A stretch of DNA of 64,000 nucleotides, taken from contig NC_042507.1 of the NCBI RefSeq assembly GCF_003054445.1, positions 2,418,001 to 2,482,000 of the forward strand, in the 5' to 3' direction. The translations under genes were made by a program, and so were the position numbers. The stretch comes from Pichia kudriavzevii (lineage: Eukaryota; Ascomycota; Pichiomycetes; Pichiales; Pichiaceae). The notes under the pieces are model-generated. The model was not told where the DNA came from, did not search any database, and saw nothing but the letters and a program-made list of their open reading frames with translations. Shown one piece after another: positions 56,905 through 64,000 of the stretch; position 1 is the stretch's first letter; each line of letters starts with the position of its first letter.

Positions 56905-58734
56905 TTAACAAATAACTTTTGCATTTGAGGTCTTGTTTTCATCAGTCTTCAACTTAATCAAACGTTCATCACCATCATTAGAAATAGATAGCAACATATT
57001 GTAAATTAGTTCCTCATTGTGCTTATCGGTACTAGTTTTCGATTCGCTGATATTTTTTCTGACCAACTTAACTGATTTGATAAGACCTTCAACAACATCA
57101 ATTATATCATGCATTAATTTATCTAGCAACTGGGCAGTTAAGTTGTACTTGACAACAACTCTTAAAATTTCGTTGTTTAACCCATTAGCTTCGTTCCACA
57201 AACTTTCATCGTCTTCGACTTCACCATCCTCATTTTCCTTTGGAACGTTAATTCTTGGCAATGGGTAGTTTGGTATAATCCACTTCTTCTTTCTCAAAGA
57301 GGTAGAGATTAAAGACTGAGGTATTTCGGGATACTCTTCTGAAAATTCTTTAGTGAGTTGGAATGAAACAACCGGTAATGCTGGGTTGAATTTGTCGTGC
57401 TCATCTATAATCTCGTTTGCCTGACTTGGCTCCCAACTTGGATCTCTGTTTCTTGCACTCATACCTAAAGGTAAATGTAAATTAGACACACAAGTAAAGT
57501 AACCAGATTCTTCCAAGAACAATGATAACAATCTTGCATTAGTTAATGCATTATCAAAGACATCGTAGTATCCTTGTTTACCCCATCTTAGGAAATTATA
57601 GTATTGGTGAACAATTTGATAACCAGGTCTGGAAAAATTCAAGCTAAAAGATTCCTCCAAGCCACCAAGGTAAGATAACTCAAATCTTAAGCTCTTTGGT
57701 AACCAACTTTCATCTCTGAACAACACCCAGCCTAAACCCACAGTAACTAGACCAAACTTGTGACCCGATGTAGAGATCGACATAACCCTTGGAATTTGGA
57801 AATCCCAATTGAATTCCGGATAGATGATTGGAGCAATAAAACCTCCAGATGCGGCATCAACGTGGATTGGAATCCAATGTCCTGTTTCCTTTTCGTACTG
57901 ATCCAAGATTTCAGCAATTTTCTCAACGTTTTCAAAACCACCGGTGTATGTTGAACCAACAATAACATAGATACCAATTGTATTCTCATCCAAATTCTCT
58001 CTAATTTTGTCAACATCAATCAAAAAGTCCTTATCAGACACACCAATCAATCTGTTTTCAACATCAAAATATCTTGCGAATTTTTCTAATGCAACTTGTG
58101 CACAAGAAGCCATCAGAATATTTGGTTTATCCGTAGACAAACCCTTGGCCTTTCTCTTTGCTTGCCAATTTTTTTTCATGGCCAACCCACCTAACATGAC
58201 ACCTTCGGATGAGCCTGTACATGGTGTACCAATCGCTCTTCTCTTGAAAGTTGAGATGTCCTCTTTACCATGGGGGGTCTTAATACCAGAGTCTTCGGTA
58301 ACTAATGGCGCATGCCACAGATTTGCAAGAATCGAAATACAACGCTCTTGCATCTCAATTAACATTGGATATTCGTCATTGTCAGCCAAATTTTTGGTTA
58401 AGTTTTGGGTAATCAACTTCATGGTCTCCTCATCGGTGTGGACATTGACAAAAGATGCCAAATTTAGAGTTGTTGACCCATCTAATGCCATTTCGTCATG
58501 AACAATATTGTATGCTAGGTCTGACGGCATTCCAGTTTCTGGAATTCTATACTTGTTTGCTACTCCACGGAATCTTGCAACTGCAGCTTCGGGTGTTTCC
58601 TCAAAATTAGTCTCGTCGTTCCCGTGTCTTCTTAGTATGTCATTGTACTTTTGGAGTAACTTGTGTTTTGGAGAAGACTTCTCAAAAATCTTATCCTCTA
58701 AAGCATCTGTGTCAACATGGCTGGAAAGTGTCAT
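56905..58734 (-). CDS. GAD1: Glutamate decarboxylase
   Basis: 609 residues from this ATG (MTLSSHVDTDALEDKIF); S. cerevisiae has 585. PLP-dependent group II decarboxylase converting glutamate to GABA. Signatures are LNLASFVNV, NLADNDEYP, CTGSSEGVMLGGLAMK, HVDAASGGFIAP (PLP-binding Asp), and STSGHKFGLV with the Schiff-base Lys. GLGWVLFRDE and SFSLNFSRPG also match. The frame stays open to an ATG at 58845 and another at about 58785, which would add up to 37 residues (MNAEPPEWGG...) unlike the family, so I treat that part as leader; the start is uncertain. In yeast Gad1 supports oxidative-stress tolerance via the GABA shunt. Confidence 0.93.
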   Translation of the reverse strand: MTLSSHVDTDALEDKIFEKSSPKHKLLQKYNDILRRHGNDETNFEETPEAAVARFRGVANKYRIPETGMPSDLAYNIVHDEMALDGSTTLNLASFVNVHTDEETMKLITQNLTKNLADNDEYPMLIEMQERCISILANLWHAPLVTEDSGIKTPHGKEDISTFKRRAIGTPCTGSSEGVMLGGLAMKKNWQAKRKAKGLSTDKPNILMASCAQVALEKFARYFDVENRLIGVSDKDFLIDVDKIRENLDENTIGIYVIVGSTYTGGFENVEKIAEILDQYEKETGHWIPIHVDAASGGFIAPIIYPEFNWDFQIPRVMSISTSGHKFGLVTVGLGWVLFRDESWLPKSLRFELSYLGGLEESFSLNFSRPGYQIVHQYYNFLRWGKQGYYDVFDNALTNARLLSLFLEESGYFTCVSNLHLPLGMSARNRDPSWEPSQANEIIDEHDKFNPALPVVSFQLTKEFSEEYPEIPQSLISTSLRKKKWIIPNYPLPRINVPKENEDGEVEDDESLWNEANGLNNEILRVVVKYNLTAQLLDKLMHDIIDVVEGLIKSVKLVRKNISESKTSTDKHNEELIYNMLLSISNDGDERLIKLKTDENKTSNAKVIC

Positions 58735-59409
58735 CTCTGAACGTTGATTAGAGCAAGAAGAATATAGAAACGTTTCCTTGCATGGCATAGAGGTGGGACA
58801 GTAAATCAATTTATATCCGCCCCATTCCGGAGGCTCCGCATTCATTAAAACCACTCCTATTGTTTACCTTTTTTTCTCTCAAACAATTTGTCTCGAAATG
58901 TAAAGAGTACCAGATTTGTCAAATTGCATTGTTCCAGCTACTTGTCTTCTACTGTATTGATTGAACTGTATTGTTTGAATTTATGAAGAATGGAAACCTG
59001 ACATCCTTATTTCCGAGTTATCTCAGAATTATGAAGGGAATAGAGGTTGTGACGAGATGCACATATTGTTCAGATGGGCGGATAATGATTGTCCGGATTT
59101 TTCTACTTTGAAGTTCTGTTTCTAGTAGCAAGAACAAGAGCAAAGAGCAATCAAGGTTGTCCGCCAAGAACGCGGGTATTCTAGTGCTAAGCGATAACAC
59201 AGTAAAGTGTAATTATATTTATAGCAACATGCATAGTCATGTACTCTACAGCTTCTCATTACGAATTCTTAAAGAATTTTAAAATACATAACTAGAAGCT
59301 CGAGCAGCTTTTTCTGATCAATTTGCTTTATAAAATCATCCATTACAATATAGATACCACTAAATGTTCTTAGTGAACTGTTTCTTATTAACTGTTTTGA
59401 AAACCTAAC
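58735..59409. other. Intergenic region upstream of GAD1
   Basis: About 675 bases between GAD1 and the 3' end of the FGGY kinase gene. A TATAAATA-like element lies near 59215 on the minus strand. No gene is seen. Confidence 0.5.
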
Positions 59410-61605
59410 TTAAAAATTGAGATAATTTTCTATTGCCTTCTCTGTACTGGCCACCATTTCTCTGTACTTTTGCTGTGTGGCAATTTGATCCAAAAAGATA
59501 CTATACTTAGTTTTCAACAATTTACGATCCGGATGGCTACTGTCAGATGGGAAAATCACATTGCCTGTGCTGGAAAGTTTACACATGACTCGCCACAACT
59601 TATCTGCCGCAGTCTCCCCTTTGGCAACTTCCGGCGGTAGGCCAATACCCTTTGGATTGTAGCCAATCGGGGACGAAGTTCTCAGACGGTCGGTTACAAC
59701 CTCTTGTGCTCTTGTCTTGCTGTCAAATGTAATAAACTCATCACCACTCTCCTCACTTACCGATCCCCGGTATTTTGGATCTTGGAAAGTTTTATCGGCA
59801 GAGCCACTTCTACCTGAAGAGGTATTGACGTTTAATTCGGTCAATGGGAATGGGAATCCACTGCCACTAGCACTACTGTTTAGATTACTAATCGATGTAA
59901 CCGAAACAGTGGCTGTAGGTGCAGTATATGGTGATGGTGGCAAACTATCCTGCTTGAAGACATCGGCTACACGTGAACCCTTCTTGATACCCAAGTTGTT
60001 ATTACCAAATTGGGGGGTTTGGTTTTTTCTTGTTTCGAGTTCTTTTATTGCATCTTCCGCTGCCACAGCACCTAGCATTGCTGTACCAAACACAACAGAT
60101 GCATCAATGTATCTGGGGATTACAATAGGCAATCCCGTACAATCAGCCAAGAGCCTCATAAGTAAACCATTACGGCATTGTCCGCCACTCATAAAGATAG
60201 CCTTAATGCTATGTCCCGATTCCTCCATTCTTTCCACAATCTGTCTGGTTTGTTGGCCAATGAATTCACAAGCAGCTAGATACTCGACTGCCAAAGAGTC
60301 AAGCGAAACATCCATGGACTGTCCAATAATCGATGCTCTCATGTTTGGATCTGCAATCGGAGACCTATTGCCATGGAAATCACCATAAAAGAAGATATTC
60401 TTGGCAAGAGAAACAACACTTCTTTCCTTTCGTAATACTCTCAAATTTTCCAATCTTGAATTTAAGAATTCAAATTTGGATAGACTTGAACTTTCGGCTA
60501 AAACTCCCAATTCAGCAGATGCTGGATGCGTTGATAAAACGTGAGCTAATAAAGCACCCGTCATTGATTGACCACCTTCAGCAGCCCAGTACCCCTTACC
60601 GATAACATCTCTATAAGGCCCCCAGACGCCAGGAACCAATATCTCCTTTTCTTCTATACAGATATGGCACGTCGAAGTACCAGCAACCGCAGCCAACCTA
60701 CCAGTACCTTTACCCAACCCATTCTTGCCGTGATCTTGATCAACTAATGACGGTATTGGTAGATTAGTTGGCGCTGCAACTGTTCCCATCCAACCAGAAT
60801 AAGCGTCAATGACGCCAGAACCCACAAAGCAGTTTGTCGTCAAGCCGAGGGATTTCGCCGCAAGCAAACTTAATGGTCCAATGGTTTCTCCTGCTGTAAG
60901 GTAATTACCATTGAGACCGTCTATACCTCCAAGTTTGGAAAAATTATTAGCTGCTAACTCAGGCAAATCAATATTCTCTAGAAATTCCCTGGACCAGCCA
61001 TTTCTGTTGGTAATACCTTGAGGGATGTATCCTTGCTTACAGACAACACTACAAAATGATCGTGTTTCCTTCCCCGTAGCCTTCATAGTTAAGAAATCAG
61101 CCAAGTCATAGAATTTGGTGTCATTGAACATACCATTTGGCATGTTGTTTTTCAACCATTTCATTTTAGGTAGTTCCATTTCAATTGACATCTTACCGCC
61201 GACATACTTCAAGCATTCGTCACCAGTAGCATTAATTTCATCAGTTTCCAAGTCAGCCCGGTGGTCCATCCAAAGCATTATATTCTCGAGAGGATTTGTG
61301 AAGTCAGGCCCAACCGGCATTGGATCATTTGTCTTCTCATTGATAGCAACCAACGAACAAGTTGCGTCGAACCCAATACCAAGAATCTTGTAATGATCCA
61401 CACCTGATTGGGAAATTGCAGACTTGACGCAATAACAAATTGCATCCCAAATTTCAGTTGATGACTGCGTAATATGGTTTTCCTTCAGTTCGTGTCTTGT
61501 AATTGGCCTCTCCGATAATCCCAAGATAGATCCCTTTGAGTCAATGATAACTGCACGCGCAGAACCAGTACCAACATCGACACCGGCATAGTAAACCTCG
61601 GACAT
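59410..61605 (-). CDS. FGGY-family D-ribulokinase (YDR109C type)
   Basis: 731 residues; S. cerevisiae YDR109C has 715. The N-terminal FGGY domain begins YYAGVDVGTGSARA (ATP phosphate motif). LWMDHRADLETDEIN carries substrate and catalytic residues, and VAGTSTCHI, GYWAAEGGQSMTGA and FHGNRSP follow. MSGGQCRNGLLMRLLADCTG is the FGGY_C adenosine motif. The GFDATCSLV segment marks the ribulokinase/FGGY subgroup, which phosphorylates D-ribulose as metabolite repair. A Ser/Pro-rich, probably disordered insertion of about 110 residues (about 545-655) precedes the final helical segment (ADKLWRVMCKLSS...). The start is an ATG directly before the first strand. Confidence 0.9.
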   Translation of the reverse strand: MSEVYYAGVDVGTGSARAVIIDSKGSILGLSERPITRHELKENHITQSSTEIWDAICYCVKSAISQSGVDHYKILGIGFDATCSLVAINEKTNDPMPVGPDFTNPLENIMLWMDHRADLETDEINATGDECLKYVGGKMSIEMELPKMKWLKNNMPNGMFNDTKFYDLADFLTMKATGKETRSFCSVVCKQGYIPQGITNRNGWSREFLENIDLPELAANNFSKLGGIDGLNGNYLTAGETIGPLSLLAAKSLGLTTNCFVGSGVIDAYSGWMGTVAAPTNLPIPSLVDQDHGKNGLGKGTGRLAAVAGTSTCHICIEEKEILVPGVWGPYRDVIGKGYWAAEGGQSMTGALLAHVLSTHPASAELGVLAESSSLSKFEFLNSRLENLRVLRKERSVVSLAKNIFFYGDFHGNRSPIADPNMRASIIGQSMDVSLDSLAVEYLAACEFIGQQTRQIVERMEESGHSIKAIFMSGGQCRNGLLMRLLADCTGLPIVIPRYIDASVVFGTAMLGAVAAEDAIKELETRKNQTPQFGNNNLGIKKGSRVADVFKQDSLPPSPYTAPTATVSVTSISNLNSSASGSGFPFPLTELNVNTSSGRSGSADKTFQDPKYRGSVSEESGDEFITFDSKTRAQEVVTDRLRTSSPIGYNPKGIGLPPEVAKGETAADKLWRVMCKLSSTGNVIFPSDSSHPDRKLLKTKYSIFLDQIATQQKYREMVASTEKAIENYLNF

Positions 61606-61871
61606 TATGAGCGTATACTCCTTAAATTAGTATGTATACAAGAGAGAAAAAAGACGAACAAGGAGAAAAAGAAGAAAAAGAAGAAGATAAGAGCAGTAAA
61701 GAAAGCTGTCAGCATTAAGATAGAAAAATCTATAACTCAAAAGTAGAAAAATAAATTCTCAATCAAAAATAGAGGACAGGCTTTGTAAGTGGGGACAACG
61801 ATACTGGACAGAATTTTCGGTGACGTTATCAGTATGTCAAGAATTAGTAATACGTGTGTTTTCGTGGGAAT

Positions 61872-62222
61872 TCACTCCCTTTCCTTGTCCTTGTCTTTTC
61901 CGTTCCCCATGTACTTTTCACAGACATCATGGACAAAGTCGAATTCCTCGTTTTGCTCAATTACTTTCTTCAACATGGGCACGTTCACCTTCTTGGTGCC
62001 AGACTTTGCGGATTCCTCAATGGATTTCTCCACCAAGGCGCACATAAACATCTCCACTGCACGTCCAACCACCATCGGAGTGGCCTGGGCAACCTTCCCT
62101 ATATCTTCATCACTCTGTAGCAGCTTCTTCACTCTAGCTGATGGAAAATGCGTCTTCATCTGAAGATAACTATTGAGCCCTACAAATTCCATTGCTTCTG
62201 AATTATTCGTATTCTCAGTCAT
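61872..62222 (-). CDS. BUR6: Negative cofactor 2 alpha (Bur6)
   Basis: 116 residues (S. cerevisiae 142). A histone-fold protein: KTHFPSARVKKLLQSDEDIGKV, QATPMVVGRAVEMFM and KVNVPMLKKVI align with Bur6/DRAP1, followed by FDFVHDVCEKYM. With Ncb2 it forms NC2, which grips TBP-DNA and represses or redistributes TFIID/SAGA-driven initiation. The C-terminal tail is a short Lys/Asp/Glu repeat. The N terminus is shorter than in S. cerevisiae. The first ATG is used. Confidence 0.92.
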   Translation of the reverse strand: MTENTNNSEAMEFVGLNSYLQMKTHFPSARVKKLLQSDEDIGKVAQATPMVVGRAVEMFMCALVEKSIEESAKSGTKKVNVPMLKKVIEQNEEFDFVHDVCEKYMGNGKDKDKERE

Positions 62223-62480
62223 TCTGTTTACTGTAGAAATAGGTATGATATTGCCCGTTGTTTTCTACAAGAGAAAGGGAGGTGATTGTTTTGCCAATGC
62301 AAACCTCACATAGAGTCCATATTTATATAGCTTGATTTGGAAAAACTCAATAAAATATTCAACTTTGATCGAGCAAGAAAAAAAAAAATAGTATAATCAG
62401 CGAGAACCTTTTTTTCCTTCTACAGTTGATTGTGTTTTCTTCCTTATACACAACATTATACGGGATAAAAAAGAGTTTAT

Positions 62481-64000
62481 TTAATATTGGGCAAATCTCT
62501 CGGGGAAAAGCACTGGTGCAACCAGAGTCCATCCATAGAGAGCATAACATACCCAAGAGGAGGCGATTTTCAACCACGTATTGAAATATGTGCGTCCCAC
62601 AGGGATGAATGTGCCATTGTCAGCATCAGTAATGCCAACATTAATGGTCAAAAGCGCAGCAATGTATTGTGTAGCAAGGAAGAAAATAATGTGGAAAAGA
62701 ACATAGTTATATTTAAGGTGATTTCTCTCTTCTTGTTGCCCACTAAAATCCCTCATACCATCATCGTCGTTATCATCGTCATCACTTTGATTCAAATACG
62801 AAGGATCTGTCAATGCGCTTTCGGGTAATGAACCCGCCTCGACAGCATCTTTGAGAGCTTGGTATCTCATATTATCTCTAAGTGTGGGTTGTGTGGTGAT
62901 GACATTGGATTCCACAGGTACTGGTTCGCTCACGGGGACCTCATCGTACTCATTACCATGATTGAATGCAGAATTAGTAGCAGCCCTGGTAGTTGTATAA
63001 GCAACGGCGCCAAATGTGAACAACGCACCCACTATAACTGTAGCCGTCCTAGTTCCACTGGATCGGATCAATGGATTACACAGTCGATCATCTGGTTCAC
63101 TCAAACATGCACTGAAAACTAAATATGTGCAATAGATACAGCACATAGAAGCCTGCGCTACTCCAGCATTAGGATTGTACTCTTGAACAATTGGTGCAAT
63201 AGAAAAGGCTGTAATTAATAAAGTGAACAGGAAGTTGATCGTAATAACCGTCTTGTTCATGTGGCATCCACTCTGTGCAAAATACATGTACATCAAAACA
63301 GTCATAATTAAAACACCACTGTACATTGTCAGCGTACCTCCTATTAATAGTTTCTTCCATAAATTGACTCCTTCAAAATTAAAACAGGAGCTTATTATTC
63401 CTTGATTTTCCTCTTCTGTTATATCAAGATATATTTCTCCCTCTTCAATTTTTTCAATACATGTTTCTGCCCACTCATGTGCAAAATCAACAAGTAAAAT
63501 CAAACCAATTCCAATAAAAATAGTACTGAATATAATTGAAAAGTAGTTTCCCCATATAACAAAAAACTTATCAGGAATAAAAAAACTCAAAAGGATAAAG
63601 GCACCCAAGACAAATAGTTTGGCAACCCAATACCCATTTTGTATAGTTGATCGGGGATTTCTGGTTGATTTAACCCCAACTAATAGCCCCGCTAAGATAA
63701 GGTGAAGTAATCCTAAAGAAAAGTTGATTCTTTGAACACTGGTAAATCCTGTACACCCTTTTTCATCTTGACAATATTTATTCCCAAATTTAAACAACCC
63801 CCATGTTAAGTTCTCCAAAAACTTGGATATTGAATTGGACAGTGATACCCAAGAAATTAAGCTATTTAACATGAACATTAATGCATACATAATTCGTGTG
63901 GCTATAGACGACTTAAATGTTCTCATCAATGGATTAACATTTCTGCTCATACAACATGAACAAATTGATACGCCTATGCAGGATGATATCCACGATCCCA
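62481..64000 (-). CDS. TMS1: Serine incorporator family protein Tms1 (5' partial)
   Basis: Multi-pass membrane protein of the SERINC/TDE1 family, with about ten spans. Matches include LNSLISWVS, ILLVDFAHEWAETC, EPDDRLCNPLIRSSGTRTATV, AYTTTRAATNSAF, KYNYVLFHIIFFLATQYIA and SSWVCYALYGWTLVAP. An in-frame ATG at 63950 is not the true start. The frame stays open to the window edge and encodes GSWISSCIG...CSCC, paralleling the conserved Cys-rich N terminus of Tms1 (GSFVASCFGGCC). The first codons therefore lie beyond base 64000. Animal SERINCs are lipid scramblases; the yeast role is unclear. An acidic Asp/Asn run (about 45 codons before the last two spans) sits in the cytosolic loop. Confidence 0.93.
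   Translation of the reverse strand, partial: GSWISSCIGVSICSCCMSRNVNPLMRTFKSSIATRIMYALMFMLNSLISWVSLSNSISKFLENLTWGLFKFGNKYCQDEKGCTGFTSVQRINFSLGLLHLILAGLLVGVKSTRNPRSTIQNGYWVAKLFVLGAFILLSFFIPDKFFVIWGNYFSIIFSTIFIGIGLILLVDFAHEWAETCIEKIEEGEIYLDITEEENQGIISSCFNFEGVNLWKKLLIGGTLTMYSGVLIMTVLMYMYFAQSGCHMNKTVITINFLFTLLITAFSIAPIVQEYNPNAGVAQASMCCIYCTYLVFSACLSEPDDRLCNPLIRSSGTRTATVIVGALFTFGAVAYTTTRAATNSAFNHGNEYDEVPVSEPVPVESNVITTQPTLRDNMRYQALKDAVEAGSLPESALTDPSYLNQSDDDDNDDDGMRDFSGQQEERNHLKYNYVLFHIIFFLATQYIAALLTINVGITDADNGTFIPVGRTYFNTWLKIASSWVCYALYGWTLVAPVLFPERFAQY

Overview
The window reads as a stretch of nuclear chromosome from a budding yeast (Saccharomycotina). About 30 genes lie on both strands, mostly single-exon, with short gaps. 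The few introns are short, sit near the 5' ends of genes, and use GTATGT donors with TACTAAC-like branch points. Nearly every gene has a clear Saccharomyces cerevisiae counterpart. CTG is read as leucine: it encodes the invariant Leu of the ELNASDDRG motif of RFC3 at 43891-43893. That argues against the CTG-Ser and CTG-Ala clades. A Pichiaceae-type yeast (Pichia/Issatchenkia-like) is my best guess, but that is inference. I recognise no transposon, LTR, virus-like element or CRISPR.

Layout. 1-3.2 kb: 3' part of an OCRL/INPP5B-like inositol polyphosphate 5-phosphatase, convergent with TRS65 (TRAPPII). 4.2-6.9 kb: two tandem, nearly identical GPI cell-wall protein genes with long promoters. 8-13 kb: TGL4-type lipase, CRN1 coronin, and a DUF1771/Smr gene whose last codons contain a perfect tRNA T-arm/B-box. 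14.2-20 kb: SEN1 helicase. 20.1-26.1 kb: a coiled-coil gene with a first intron, CNB1 with an intron, DPH2 and URA4. 26.2-30.1 kb: a BTB protein, RPN13 and a eukaryotic CinA-domain protein. 30.1-33 kb: a 2.9-kb stretch without protein genes, holding one elongator tRNA-Met(CAT).

33-44.6 kb is rich in genome-maintenance and cell-cycle genes: RAD14 (nucleotide excision repair), CDH1 next to APC5 (activator and subunit of the same ubiquitin ligase), and REV3 (DNA polymerase zeta) divergent from RFC3 (clamp loader) over a short promoter with an MluI cell-cycle box. 44.9-50.3 kb: an unrecognised coiled-coil gene, the divergent mitochondrial-translation genes MRPL4 and RSO55, and RAP1. 50.6-64 kb: PRM10, the tiny PMP3, SKI8, VAM7, GAD1, a D-ribulokinase-type FGGY kinase, BUR6, and TMS1 running off the right edge.

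I found no obviously new multi-gene system. The most interesting observations are an apparent duplication of the RPA-binding-type helix at the N terminus of Rad14, created across an intron; the solitary RNA polymerase III B-box/T-arm inside the Smr gene; the gene-poor tRNA-flanked segment; the homogenised cell-wall gene pair; and several gene models that only become correct when short introns or off-edge exons are taken into account.
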